DNA of 41,423 bases from Candidatus Rifleibacteriota bacterium (GCA_012517355.1 JAAYVD010000011.1:1-41423), one strand, 5' to 3'; positions 16,932-25,826 are shown, counted from the stretch's first letter. Notes: a model not told the origin generated them from the sequence alone. Translations and numbers: made by a program.

Positions 16932-17043
16932 AGCGACAGCGTACCATAGTAGGGCCTTACATGTCAAGCGTTGATTGCAAAAATTTCCTCCAATAGACAG
17001 ATTTGCCAGGGATCCGACGGGCGGGGAAAGAAGGGTCCTACGC
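15234..17043. mobile_element. IS1634-like insertion sequence
   Basis: A perfect 11-bp inverted repeat, GCGTAGGACCC at 15234-15244 and GGGTCCTACGC at 17033-17043, brackets the transposase and gives an element of about 1.8 kb. The left repeat lies inside the last codons of the transposase gene (the V-L-R near the C-terminus), so the stop would be just outside the repeat. The true ends may extend a little further outward. No convincing target duplication was recognised. Confidence 0.6.
16938..16967 (-). promoter_or_regulatory. Promoter-like pair before the transposase
   Basis: On the minus strand TTGACA (16967-16962), an 18-bp spacer and TACGCT (16943-16938). The predicted start falls on or next to the ATG at 16931. 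Confidence 0.45.
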
Positions 17044-17113
17044 TTCAGGCCAGTCGTCAGGCCCGATCAACAGCGCGTTCGCACGCGGTTGGTGGTTGCT
17101 TTCTCGTAAAGTC

Positions 17114-17287
17114 ATGTCGAACTGGAAGACCAACGCGCCGACCATCGAGGTCGGGTTCGACGATGCCGTCATGGTCACCGGCTGGGTAACCGCCTCCAGC
17201 GATCCCAATCACGATCACATCAGCCTCTGGCCTGCTTCTTCGACCGTTCTGACCGGGTGGCAGTATGTCGTTTCAGCGTCACCTTGA
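17114..17287 (+). CDS. Short hypothetical ORF beside the insertion sequence
   Basis: A 57-residue frame starting MSNWKTNAPTIEVGFDDAV and ending TGWQYVVSASP. It has protein-like composition (balanced Thr, Val, Asp, Trp) rather than the Arg/Pro bias of antisense frames, but no clear ribosome site is seen. It may be the 3' remnant of a gene disrupted when the neighbouring element inserted, or a small gene. Function unknown. Confidence 0.35.
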   Translation: MSNWKTNAPTIEVGFDDAVMVTGWVTASSDPNHDHISLWPASSTVLTGWQYVVSASP

Positions 17288-17436
17288 TGCTGACCGCTCG
17301 TGGCCGGGGGGGGCGGCCCGGAGGCTCAAAGGCTTGCTGGAAGGGTTGCTTGACGGCTGATGCCTCGCGGGCTCCTGCGTTTCGGACGGGTTCCTGGGAT
17401 CCTGGTTGCCTGGCTGGCTGTTGGTGACTGGCGAAA

Positions 17437-17451
17437 AGGTCCTCAGGACCT
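17437..17451 (-). terminator. Terminator hairpin overlapping a stop codon
   Basis: On the minus strand AGGTCC, loop TGA, GGACCT followed by TTT. The three-base loop is the stop codon of the gene 17443-18294, so translation and transcription end at the same structure. Confidence 0.6.
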
Positions 17452-18294
17452 CTTCGTTCGCGTCGGAAAGCAGAAGCCCGACAGGGCGCAGGCGGCGCAT
17501 TGGGACGGGTCGCGGCCGTGGGTGCAGTCGCCGGCGATGGCGAGGTGGCAGAGGGAGAAGTCGTAACGGACGGGGTCGGCCGGGTCGAGGCGGCGCAGGG
17601 CGGCGGTGACTTCCTCGGCCGTCTTCCAGTCGTCGGTGGCGCGGCGCGTGAAGCCGAGGTGGCGAGCGAGGCGGCTGATGTGGCGGTCGAGCGGCATCAG
17701 CAGTGCGCCGGGGGGAACGGCCGGCCACTGGCCGAGGTCGACCCCGTCGTCGGGCCGCACCATCCAGCGCAGGAACATCTGCCAGCGCTTGCAGCACCCG
17801 CCGCCGGCCGGGTCGGGCAGCAGGTGCCGCAGACCGCCCGCCGCCGCCGCCGGCTCGACCCCGAGAGCCTGCCAGAGGGCCCCGTGCAGGGCGACGAGAC
17901 CGGCCCGCACCGTCCCTTCCCGCCGCCACCCCGGCGCGAAGGCCTCCCACAACCCGCCATGCTGGCTGATGACCGCCCCGATCGCCCCGCAGAATCTCGA
18001 GATCTCCGCGGCCGTGCTCAGACGGTACCCCACCGAAAACCGGGGACCTGCCGGCCGGGTGATGGCCGCCAGGAAACCGCCGGCTTCGTCCAGGATCTGC
18101 CGCGTCACCCGCATGAACAGCGGCACCGCCCCGTAGGCCAGCATCGCCGCCAGCAGGGCCACCGCCTCGACCTCCTGGCGCGACCCGCCCGCCGCCAGCA
18201 CCGCCCGCGGAAACGAGACGGGGTCGCCCGGCACCCGCTCCGTGGGCGGGTGGCGCCGGAGGAGTTCCTCGAGGCGTTCCCGCAGAGCCGCCAC
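17443..18294 (-). CDS. TIGR02757/DUF2400 family protein
   Basis: About 283 residues. Landmarks of the family: FPRAVLAAGGSRQEVEAVAL near the start, then AAMLAYGAVPLFM, MFLRWMVRPDDGVDLGQW, LLMPLDRHISRLARHLGFT and DWKTAEEVTAALRRLDP. The C-terminus has CTHGRDPSQCAACALSGFC, a C-x8-C-x2-C-x5-C arrangement very like the [4Fe-4S] motif of endonuclease III relatives. The family is related to HhH DNA glycosylases, but its reaction is not established. The start is uncertain: the frame stays open far upstream through the kinase gene, and a GTG at 18294 immediately before AALRERLEELL is the best candidate, with only a weak ribosome site. It lies 92 bases downstream of the kinase gene and is probably cotranscribed. 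Confidence 0.82.
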   Translation of the reverse strand: MAALRERLEELLRRHPPTERVPGDPVSFPRAVLAAGGSRQEVEAVALLAAMLAYGAVPLFMRVTRQILDEAGGFLAAITRPAGPRFSVGYRLSTAAEISRFCGAIGAVISQHGGLWEAFAPGWRREGTVRAGLVALHGALWQALGVEPAAAAGGLRHLLPDPAGGGCCKRWQMFLRWMVRPDDGVDLGQWPAVPPGALLMPLDRHISRLARHLGFTRRATDDWKTAEEVTAALRRLDPADPVRYDFSLCHLAIAGDCTHGRDPSQCAACALSGFCFPTRTKRS

Positions 18295-18386
18295 CTTCGC
18301 GGTTCCAGGGGCGGGTGGGGACGACCGGCCCCCGGCGCGGGGGTGCGCCGGCGAGCGTGGGGTGGAGGGGATGCCGTGGCCTGGTT

Positions 18387-20042
18387 TCAGTAGTGGAACG
18401 AACTCCCGCCGATGAACTCGCGCAGGATCGAGGTGGGGGGCACCTCGCGCGGGTCGAGCGGCTTGAACAGCGACAGCAACCGCAGGAGGCGCCGGGCGTC
18501 GCTGTACGCCCGCTTGTCGGGCTGGATGTCGAGCAGCAGCGGTTCGATGAACGTCTTCAACACCGCCCACTCGTACGGCACGGCCGAGTTGAACACCGCG
18601 TCGGCGCACTCCTGGAACGGGAAGATGTTGCGCTCCTCGCCCCGCCGCACCGACGGCCAGCGGTCGATCGTCTCCTGCGCCGAGTAGCTGCGGAACTTCT
18701 TGTCGCGCACCGTCCGGCGGATCAACCGCGTATCGGTGGTGGGGATGCGGTTGTAGTCGTCGATGACCAGTTGCGTGAGGGCCGAGATGTAGATCTTGAA
18801 CTTGGCCGAAGCCGGCACCGAAGCGGTCAATTCGTCGTTCAACCCGTGGATGCCTTCGATGATCAGGATCTGGTCCTCGTTGATGCGCAGCCGGTCGGTT
18901 TCCTTGCGGCGCGAGCCGGTGGCGAAATCGAAGCGGGGGATGCCGACCTCGCGGCCCTGCAGCAGTTCCGACAGGTGCTGGTTGAACAGCTTCAGGTCGA
19001 GGGCGTGGATGTCCTCGAAATCGAAGTGCCCTTCCTCGTCCCGCGGGGTCTGCTCGCGATTGAGGAAGTAGTTGTCGAGCGACAGGGCGATCGGGCGCCG
19101 GCCGTTGACCCGCAACTGGATGCACAACCGCTTGCTGAACGTGGTCTTGCCCGAACTCGACGGCCCGGCGATCAGCACGATCCGGCAGTCCTTGCGCCGG
19201 GTGATCTCGTCGGCGATGCCCGCGATCTTCTTCTCGTGGAAGGCCTCGGCCGTCTTGATGAAATCGCTGATGTCGCCGTTCTGGACCAGCTGGTTGAGGC
19301 GGCCGACGTTGTTGACCTCGAGGATCTTGCCCCAGGCCTTGCTCTCCCGGTAGACCGAGAAGATCTTCGGCTGGTTGCGGATGTCGGAGATCACCGTCGG
19401 GTCGCTCTGCTTGGGGAAGAGAAGCACGAACCCGGTGGAATACTGTTTCAGCTCGAAGACCTTGAGATACCCGGTCGAGGGAACCATCGGCCCCAGGTCG
19501 ATGTCGAAATATTTCCAGGAATTCACCACCCCCACCTGGTCGGTGTTGAAGTTCTGCAGCAGGCGCGCCTTCTCGGGATACCCTTCCTTCTTGAACATGG
19601 CGACCGCCTCGGCCCGGGTCAGCATGCGCTTCTCGAACGGCTCGTCCTTGGCGATGATGTGGCGCATCTTCTCGGTGATGTAGCCGAGAATGGTCTCGGA
19701 CACCGGCACGTCGGTGTAGAGGTCGTAGTAGAACCCGTCGCCGATCGAATGGTCGATGGCCAGCCGCGCGTTGCGGTAGAGTTCGAGGACGGCGCGGGCC
19801 AGCACGAAGGTGCACGAGCGGCGGTAGCATTCCCGGCCCTCGGGGCTCTTGAAGGTCAGGAACTCGATCTGGCAGTCCATGCCGGGAACGAAATCGAGGC
19901 TGCGCACGTCGTTGTCGACGCGGGCGCACAAATACGGCACCGCCGGGTCGGTGGGCAGCGTCTTGACAACGTCGAGCAGGGACTTCCCCTTTTCGATCTG
20001 CAGCTTCTGTCCGTCTTTCAGGGTCAGGGTCATCATTTCCAT
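18387..20042 (-). CDS. TGS-domain nucleoside (uridine) kinase-like protein
   Basis: A 551-residue three-part protein. Residues 1-65 form a TGS domain (LTLKDGQKLQIEKGKSLLDV). Residues about 70-260 resemble the threonyl/alanyl-tRNA synthetase second additional domain, including HSIGDGFYYDLY. Residues about 285-500 are a phosphoribulokinase/uridine kinase domain with P-loop GPSSSGKTTF (293-302), the strand PIALSLDNYF and the acidic ILIIEGIHGLN. This architecture is known from Thermotoga and clostridial nucleoside kinases. It probably phosphorylates uridine or a related nucleoside, i.e. salvage. The ATG at 20042 has GAGG 8 bases upstream. The promoter is at 20262-20290, leaving a leader of about 210 bases. 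Confidence 0.92.
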   Translation of the reverse strand: MEMMTLTLKDGQKLQIEKGKSLLDVVKTLPTDPAVPYLCARVDNDVRSLDFVPGMDCQIEFLTFKSPEGRECYRRSCTFVLARAVLELYRNARLAIDHSIGDGFYYDLYTDVPVSETILGYITEKMRHIIAKDEPFEKRMLTRAEAVAMFKKEGYPEKARLLQNFNTDQVGVVNSWKYFDIDLGPMVPSTGYLKVFELKQYSTGFVLLFPKQSDPTVISDIRNQPKIFSVYRESKAWGKILEVNNVGRLNQLVQNGDISDFIKTAEAFHEKKIAGIADEITRRKDCRIVLIAGPSSSGKTTFSKRLCIQLRVNGRRPIALSLDNYFLNREQTPRDEEGHFDFEDIHALDLKLFNQHLSELLQGREVGIPRFDFATGSRRKETDRLRINEDQILIIEGIHGLNDELTASVPASAKFKIYISALTQLVIDDYNRIPTTDTRLIRRTVRDKKFRSYSAQETIDRWPSVRRGEERNIFPFQECADAVFNSAVPYEWAVLKTFIEPLLLDIQPDKRAYSDARRLLRLLSLFKPLDPREVPPTSILREFIGGSSFHY

Positions 20043-20261
20043 GGCAATTCCTCTGTCGGTGGTTTGGTCAGGTGGGGGGGGCCGGCCGCTGCCGCCCGGT
20101 CGGTTCCGACCGGGGCCACGGGGGCCGAGGGGTCGAGCCGGTTATCCGGGAAGCCTGCCGGCCTGTCGTTGGCGGCCGGTTGCGCTCGGGGTGGCGAAAA
20201 ACAGAAAAAAGTTCTCCCTCATGCACCAATCTCTGGGTGATTCCCGGGTGGGCCCGGGTTC

Positions 20262-20290
20262 ACAGTACCATCCCGCCGCCCCTGTGTCAA
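20262..20290 (-). promoter_or_regulatory. Promoter for the TGS-kinase operon
   Basis: On the minus strand TTGACA (20290-20285), a 17-bp spacer and TACTGT (20267-20262): a consensus -35. The remaining 20043-20255 leader contains a CCCGGG-bracketed hairpin and an oligo-T stretch (about 20199-20213 read on the minus strand) but no riboswitch I recognise. Nothing else is seen in 20291-20430. Confidence 0.7.
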
Positions 20291-20430
20291 CATTTTCCAG
20301 GATGTCCCAGGAGGCGGTTCCATGCATGCCCGAAACCCCCCTGGTCGATTTCCGGCCGCCCCTCAACCCGGGTCGCGTGGCCTGGCTGGCCGCCCTGGTC
20401 GCCCGGTCGACCGGCGGGCGATCCGGGCTC

Positions 20431-20459
20431 TTGCATTCCGGCCGGCCGGAAGGTATCCT
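20431..20459 (+). promoter_or_regulatory. Promoter for the four-cysteine small protein
   Basis: TTGCAT (20431-20436), a 17-bp spacer and TATCCT (20454-20459), about 50 bases before the ATG at 20513. Confidence 0.6.
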
Positions 20460-20512
20460 TCTGCCTCATTCGCGCCCGAGGCGCAGATCTTTCCGACAGG
20501 AGACCATTCACG

Positions 20513-20716
20513 ATGATGCCCGCCAAGAAGCTCACCGACGAGGAAATCGCCAAGCTCCGCGAGGAGAAGGTCGAACTGAACCGCCATTCCCGCCGGCAGA
20601 CCAAGATGAAGCTCGTCTGCAAAGGGAAATCCGAAGGCACGCTGGAATGCGAAACCAACGAAGGTCGCTGCCCCGAATACGGGACCTGCCACACCGACGA
20701 CGGGGCCAAAGGCTGA
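20513..20716 (+). CDS. Small four-cysteine protein, function unknown
   Basis: A 67-residue protein with its own promoter and AGGAGA 9 bases before the ATG; a second ATG follows immediately. The N-terminal half is a charged helix (LTDEEIAKLREEKVELN) ending in a basic patch (RHSRRQTKMK). The C-terminal half has four cysteines in LVCKGKSEGTLECETNEGRC and CPEYGTC spacing (C-x9-C-x6-C-x5-C), able to bind a metal or form disulfides. No hydrophobic segment or signal is present, so it is probably cytoplasmic. Third-position GC usage fits real local genes. Not recognised. Confidence 0.75.
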   Translation: MMPAKKLTDEEIAKLREEKVELNRHSRRQTKMKLVCKGKSEGTLECETNEGRCPEYGTCHTDDGAKG

Positions 20717-20835
20717 TCCACAGCCACTGACCGACCTGGGGTGAGGGCGGCGCCGCTCCTCCGGGAGCGGACCACCCCGTTCCTTCGGGCAACCCAGGTC
20801 ATGATCCTGGGGCCGGCCCGTCCGGGGGTTGGGGA

Positions 20836-20864
20836 TTGCAATTCCCCGGACCTTGCCGTAGGCT
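20836..20864 (+). promoter_or_regulatory. Promoter for the GspE-like ATPase
   Basis: TTGCAA (20836-20841), a 17-bp spacer and TAGGCT (20859-20864), with the start codon at 20889. Confidence 0.5.
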
Positions 20865-20888
20865 CGATGGCGGTCCCCCCGAAGGGTC

Positions 20889-22418
20889 ATGAAGGATTTC
20901 ACCGAGCTTTCCCAGTTCGAACTCGATCCCGCCGCCATCCGGCTGCTGGACGAATCCTTCTGCCGGAAAAACGATGTGGTGGTGCTCGGGCCAGCCCCCG
21001 CCGCGGAAGGCACCGAACCCCTTCCGGTGGGCATGCTAGCCCCCGCCGACGGCACCCTGGTCGGCCAGGTGGAAGGCCTGCTGCAGCGGAAGGTGCGGCC
21101 CGTCCAGCTCACCGACCACGAGATCGACCAGGCGCTGGCCTTCGGGTTCGGCCAGGAAGGCGGGGAAGCCCGTTCCAAGGGGGTCTCGCCCGACCAGCTG
21201 GCGCGCAAGGTCGATCTGGCGTTTTCCCGCCGCATCTCCTTCGAACGCGGCCAGACCGCGGCCAAGATGGTGATCGACCTGCTGTCGGAGGCGATGCGGG
21301 TGCGGGCCACCGACGTCCATGTCGAGAGCTATGCCAATGACGTCGACGTCCGGTTCCGCATCGACGGCGTCCTCTACCAGGTCAACACCCCGATCACCCC
21401 GGCCAACGTCAGCCTCGTGGTGTCGCACGTCAAGGCCCTGTCCGACCTGAACATCGTCGAGCGCTTCCAGTCCCAGGACGGACATTTCCCTGCCCTCTTC
21501 ACCGCCGCCGACGGCATCCGCCAGAAGGTCAGCCTGCGCGTCTCCATCATTCCAGGGCCCTACGGGGAAGACCTCGTCTTCCGGTTCGTCTACTCCGGCA
21601 AGGTGATGCTCGGCCTGCATGAGCTCGGCATTGCCCCCGACCTGCTCGTCCGCTTCCAGGGCTTGATGCACACCCCGGGCGGGCTGTTCCTGGTCACCGG
21701 CCCGACCGCCAGCGGCAAGACCACCACCCTCTACGCCGCCCTCCGCGCCATCGCCAACCGGCGCATGAAGATCCTGACCGTCGAGGACCCCGTCGAACTC
21801 GAGATCCCCAAGGTCAACCAGAAGCAGGTCGATTCCCGCATGTCCTTCGCCAAATACGTGCGGGCCTTCCTGCGCCAGAACCCCGACGTCATCCTCGTCG
21901 GTGAGATCCGCGACGAGGAGACCGCCGGCGTCGCCCTGCGCGCCGCCCAGATCGGCCACCTGGTGCTGTCCACCCTGCACACCCGCGACGCCGTGTCGGC
22001 CCTCAACCGCATCAGCACCCTCGGCGTCGATTCCAACCTGCTCGCCATCACCCTGATCGGGGTGCTCGCCCAGCGCCTCGTGCGGCGCATCTGCCCGGAC
22101 TGCCGGGAGACCTACGAACCAGATCCCGCGCTGCTCAGCGCGTTGCCCCGCCTGCCGGCCGACCTGACCTTCGTGCGGGGGGCGGGGTGCCCGGCCTGCC
22201 GCGGCACCGGATACTACGGCCAGACGGGGGTCTTCGAACTCCTCGACTTCCACGACGCCCTGCGCCGGCTGTTCGCCCGTAGCCACGGCATCCCCTCCGA
22301 GCGCGAACTCGAACTGCTCCTGCCCGCCCACATGTTCGAGGACGCCCTCGACAAGGTGAGGCAGGGCCTGACCACCGTCGAAGAGGTGTTCCGCGCCGTT
22401 CCCCTGCCCGAACGCTGA
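20889..22418 (+). CDS. GspE/PilB-type secretion or pilus ATPase
   Basis: A 509-residue hexameric motor ATPase of type II secretion or type IV pilus assembly. The P-loop is GPTASGKTTTLYAAL (271-285), the Asp box ILTVEDPVE (295-303), Walker B NPDVILVGEIRDEETAG (331-347) and the His box HLVLSTLHTRDA (357-368). A four-cysteine zinc site is CPDC (402-405) and CPAC (434-437). The PAS-like N2 domain starts with DVHVESYANDVDVRFRIDG. The N-terminal 110 residues are shorter and more divergent than the N1 domain of typical PilB/GspE, so partner specificity cannot be told. No other pilus or secretion genes are adjacent, and it stands alone behind its own promoter. Confidence 0.92.
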   Translation: MKDFTELSQFELDPAAIRLLDESFCRKNDVVVLGPAPAAEGTEPLPVGMLAPADGTLVGQVEGLLQRKVRPVQLTDHEIDQALAFGFGQEGGEARSKGVSPDQLARKVDLAFSRRISFERGQTAAKMVIDLLSEAMRVRATDVHVESYANDVDVRFRIDGVLYQVNTPITPANVSLVVSHVKALSDLNIVERFQSQDGHFPALFTAADGIRQKVSLRVSIIPGPYGEDLVFRFVYSGKVMLGLHELGIAPDLLVRFQGLMHTPGGLFLVTGPTASGKTTTLYAALRAIANRRMKILTVEDPVELEIPKVNQKQVDSRMSFAKYVRAFLRQNPDVILVGEIRDEETAGVALRAAQIGHLVLSTLHTRDAVSALNRISTLGVDSNLLAITLIGVLAQRLVRRICPDCRETYEPDPALLSALPRLPADLTFVRGAGCPACRGTGYYGQTGVFELLDFHDALRRLFARSHGIPSERELELLLPAHMFEDALDKVRQGLTTVEEVFRAVPLPER

Positions 22419-22518
22419 CACGCCCGTCGGCCGGTGCCCCAGGCAACTCCGTAGCCGTGGGCCAGGCGACCGCTTTTGGGAAAACGCCTGCCGGGCTTTC
22501 CCGGCGCGCAGTCCTGGA

Positions 22519-22543
22519 CCCCTGCTCGGCCGGGATGCAGGGG
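22519..22543. terminator. Probable bidirectional terminator between convergent genes
   Basis: CCCCTGC/GCAGGGG stem (22519-22525 and 22537-22543) with an 11-base loop, in the 182-base gap between the stops of the ATPase (+) and the spermidine-synthase-like gene (-). No T-run is evident, so this is tentative. Confidence 0.35.
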
Positions 22544-22600
22544 CGGAAATTCGGGAAGGGAAGGGGCCCGGTCCGTGCGGAGAAGCCTGCCGGGCCGGTT

Positions 22601-25186
22601 TCAGGGAGCCGCCGGGGTTGCGGTTCCGGTGGGAACGAGCCCGCTCCCACCGAGGGTGCCAGAGGCGGGCACCTCCTGGCTTGGTTCTCCTCCCTTCGAC
22701 GCCGGAGGGAACGGCCGATCGCGGCCCGGCCGGGTGGGAATCCGGAATTCCTGCACCGACGCCCAGATCGACCACAAGCTGGAAAACCGGTCGGTCCAGG
22801 GTTCGAGACCCGGCGTGCCGGTGGCGGGGGCGGTCCAGCCCGGCAGGTCGGCCAGGTGCCGGGCCAGGCCGGCCGGGGTGCCCATGGCCACCCAGCGGGT
22901 CGGGTAGACGAGCGGGTCCTCGGGGTCGGGGTTTTCGGCCTGCCGCACCTCCAGGCCCAGTCGCCCCCCGGCCGCCGCCAGCAGGGGCCGCAGATCGAAA
23001 TGCCGGTTGGACACGTGGAACAGCAGCAGCCCGTCGGGGCGCAGGGCCTGCCGGTATTCGGCGATCGCCTCGAGGGTCAGCAGGTGGATGGGGATGGCAT
23101 CGCTGCTGAACGCATCGAGCAGCAGCAGGTCGTAGGTGCCCGGCGCGGCCCGGCGCAGCGACAGGCGGCCGTCGCCGATCGTCACCGTCACCGAGGCCGG
23201 CGACGAGGCGAGGTAGCTGAACCAGCGTCGGGCCAGGTCCAGTCCGTCGGGGTCGAGTTCGAAGAAGTCGATGATCTGTCCCGGCTGCCCGTAGGCGGCG
23301 ATGATGCCCGCCCCCAGCCCCACCACCCCGGCGCGTTGCCAGCCCGGCGGCCGGCGGCCGAGGAAGGAACCGATCGGGGTGGCGGGGTGGTAGTAGTAGA
23401 GGGGTTGGCCCCGCCGCCCCGCCTCCAGCGACTCGTGGCCGTGGAAGGTCGAACCCATCTGGAGGAACCGGGTGTTGTCCGAATCATAGATCTTGTACAA
23501 CCCATAGAAATTGCGCACCACCTCCCGGACCGTGCCGCTGGTGCCGTAGGCGTCGAGGCCCAGCAGGCAGAGGGCGACGAGCCCCGCGGTGGCGGCCCGG
23601 TTGCGGCCGCGCCGGTGGGCCTCCCGCAGGCAGTGTCCGAGGTAGAACAGGGCGCCGACCGCGGCGGTGACCAGAAACGCCCCGGTGTCGGGCATCCCGC
23701 GGTTGAACAGGGCGGGCAGGCCGAACACCAGCAGGGCGAGCCCCGCGGCCCGGATGCCCAGGAAGGGGTCGGGCGACTCGAACCGCCAGGGGGGCGGGCC
23801 CGCGACCGCCCAGGCGGCCAGGAACAGGGCGACCGGGTATTCCCCGAGCCCGCCGAACAGCAGGGGGGCGCCGAAGGCGACGAACAGGCTGCCCGCCGCC
23901 CCCCCGACGGCCAGTGCCAGGTAGAACCTGGTCAGACCGGCGGGGTCTTCCGGCCGCCGGAGCCGGGCGGTGGTGTGACAGATCAGACCGGCATAGTACA
24001 AGATGATCAGATACCCGGCGAACTTCACCGTGGCCTCGAGGGTGAAGCCCAGCTGGCCGATCAGGGCGAGGGCGAAGCCCGCCGTCAACAGATCGGGGAA
24101 CCGGGTGTCCCAGAAGGACAGGTCGGGCGGGGTCTCGGCGAACGCCCGGATCCAGGTCACCAGGTAGACGGCCAGCGGCAGCACCCACAACAGCGGGAAA
24201 GCCGCCACGTCCATCGTCATCAGGTTGGTCGTGGCCCCCAGGAGGGCCGCCCCGGCCAGGGCGGGCAGGGCGTGATCGGCGAAGGTCGGGGCCGCAGGCC
24301 CGGCGGAGCCAGGCCCGCCTTCAGGGTGGCCGATCGCCAGGTCGCCCAACCCCTCGAACCCGGCCGGCAAGCCGGGGACAACCGGTCGGAGTGTTCCCTC
24401 GGCTGCCTGGCAGGAAGACGGCGTGAGCCCGGTGGCCGCGACGAGACCGGCCGGCTGGACGTCGTCGGCCATGCCGGCTGGGGACGGGACATCGGCGGTC
24501 TTGCCGCCGGAGGACGGGCCATCGCCGCCTCCGGTTTCCGGGAGGGGGACCTCCGGCCCACGGCGGGGGCTCCGGGGCCAGGCCAGGCAGAGCACCAGGC
24601 CGGCCGCCCAGGTGGCCGTTCCCGCGTGCCAACCCGTCCAGATGGCCGGTGCCGCCCAGCGCGGCTCGACCAGCAGGGGGAAGGCCAGCAGGCCGGCCAG
24701 CGACCCCGCGTTCGAGGCGGCGAAGATGAACCCCGGCGGGGCGTCGGACCCCGCCTGCCACCAGCGTTGCAGGGCCAGTTGCCCGGTGCCCAGCGCCAGG
24801 AAGGGGAGGCCGACCAGGCGGGCCAGCGCCCACCATTCCCACCAGGCGAAGGAGCGGCCGGGGGAACCGAGCCCTTCGAGAGGGACCCAGACCAGCAGGC
24901 CCGCCCCCACCGCCACCAGGTAGGCGGCGGCGCGGAACCCGGTCACGCGCGTCCCGAACACCGCGTGGACGGCCAGGTAGGAAGCCAGCAGGGCGGTCTG
25001 GAAGAAGGCCAGCGCCACCGCCCAGACCATGAAACTGCCCCCGGCCAGCGGCAGCAGTTCCTTGCCGGCCAGCGGTTCGGCGAAGAACAGCAGGAACGAC
25101 CCCAAAAACGCCGTCGCCCCGAAGATCGCCCGCCGGCCCGGCCCCACACCCGGGCCTTCCTCGCGCGGAACCGCTGCCTGATTCAC
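22601..25186 (-). CDS. Membrane-fused spermidine synthase-like protein
   Basis: An 861-residue protein. The N-terminal half has about ten hydrophobic segments (for example AIFGATAFLGSFLLFFAEPL and MVWAVALAFFQTALLASYLA). A Pro/Gly-rich cytoplasmic or periplasmic loop of about 90 residues splits them near residues 215-310. The C-terminal part from about residue 600 is a SpeE-like SAM-type Rossmann domain with GVVGLGAGIIAAYG, FFELDPDGLDLARRWF, and DLLLLDAFSSDAIPIHLLT. Such fused proteins are usually annotated as spermidine synthase, but the true substrate is unproven. The last 60 residues are Pro/Gly-rich. Its ATG overlaps the preceding stop (ATGA at 25183-25186), so it is the last gene of the operon starting at 28916. 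Confidence 0.85.
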   Translation of the reverse strand: MNQAAVPREEGPGVGPGRRAIFGATAFLGSFLLFFAEPLAGKELLPLAGGSFMVWAVALAFFQTALLASYLAVHAVFGTRVTGFRAAAYLVAVGAGLLVWVPLEGLGSPGRSFAWWEWWALARLVGLPFLALGTGQLALQRWWQAGSDAPPGFIFAASNAGSLAGLLAFPLLVEPRWAAPAIWTGWHAGTATWAAGLVLCLAWPRSPRRGPEVPLPETGGGDGPSSGGKTADVPSPAGMADDVQPAGLVAATGLTPSSCQAAEGTLRPVVPGLPAGFEGLGDLAIGHPEGGPGSAGPAAPTFADHALPALAGAALLGATTNLMTMDVAAFPLLWVLPLAVYLVTWIRAFAETPPDLSFWDTRFPDLLTAGFALALIGQLGFTLEATVKFAGYLIILYYAGLICHTTARLRRPEDPAGLTRFYLALAVGGAAGSLFVAFGAPLLFGGLGEYPVALFLAAWAVAGPPPWRFESPDPFLGIRAAGLALLVFGLPALFNRGMPDTGAFLVTAAVGALFYLGHCLREAHRRGRNRAATAGLVALCLLGLDAYGTSGTVREVVRNFYGLYKIYDSDNTRFLQMGSTFHGHESLEAGRRGQPLYYYHPATPIGSFLGRRPPGWQRAGVVGLGAGIIAAYGQPGQIIDFFELDPDGLDLARRWFSYLASSPASVTVTIGDGRLSLRRAAPGTYDLLLLDAFSSDAIPIHLLTLEAIAEYRQALRPDGLLLFHVSNRHFDLRPLLAAAGGRLGLEVRQAENPDPEDPLVYPTRWVAMGTPAGLARHLADLPGWTAPATGTPGLEPWTDRFSSLWSIWASVQEFRIPTRPGRDRPFPPASKGGEPSQEVPASGTLGGSGLVPTGTATPAAP

Positions 25187-25560
25187 GACCCGGCGGGCAG
25201 CAGCAGCAGAAGCTCGGCGGCCGCCAGGTGGACTTCCGCTTGCCGGTCGTCGGGCGTGGGGTCGGCGGCCAGCCTGCGGATCTCGCCAGCCAGGGCGCGG
25301 ACCAGTTCAGAGCCAGCCTCGGGAACGAGATGGGCCAGCAGCCAATACTTCCACATCCCGTCGGCCCCCTGCAGGATCGGCCGCAGGGGCTCCGCCAGCT
25401 GCACCCCCAGGCGGCCCAGCCGCCGGACGATGGGCAGGGCCACCGGCCAGTTGATGTCCTGCAGCCATTCCAGCAGCGCGGGAAGGCATCGTACCACCTG
25501 GGCATCCGTCGCCGCCTCGAGCCGGGCACAGGCGTCCAGGTCGTGCTTGTCGGCGGGCAC
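25183..25560 (-). CDS. DUF5071 family protein
   Basis: The frame encodes the DUF5071 pattern: PADKHDLDACARLE, LPALLEWLQDINWPVALPIV, then RPILQGADGMWKYWLLAHLV. The family is a small helical domain of unknown role. The start is uncertain. A GTG at 25560 gives a 125-residue protein that is just the domain. A GTG at 25830 overlaps the GH13 stop as GTGA and would add a 90-residue Gly/Pro/Arg/Asp-rich stretch; the overlap favours it, while its looser codon use argues against. The stop overlaps the next gene's ATG, so the domain is embedded in a coupled operon either way. Confidence 0.78.
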   Translation of the reverse strand: MPADKHDLDACARLEAATDAQVVRCLPALLEWLQDINWPVALPIVRRLGRLGVQLAEPLRPILQGADGMWKYWLLAHLVPEAGSELVRALAGEIRRLAADPTPDDRQAEVHLAAAELLLLLPAGS

Positions 25561-25826
25561 CAGACAGCGGGAAGGAACGGCCCCGCCCCTGCTCCGGGGG
25601 CCGCGGTGCCCGCGCCGGTCCTCCGGTCCGGAGTCCTGGTCGGACCCCCTGCCCCCGCCATCCGGCCCGGCCGGCTTGTCCCGGCCAGACGACCCGCGGG
25701 GAGGCCGGTCGGAAGGTCGTTCAGGGCCGCCAGCCCGGGGTTTCCCCGCGGTGCCGGAACCGTGGCCGTCCTTCCTGCTACGGTCCCCCCCGCCCGGCCC
25801 ACGGGCGGGACCGCCCCGGGGCCGGT

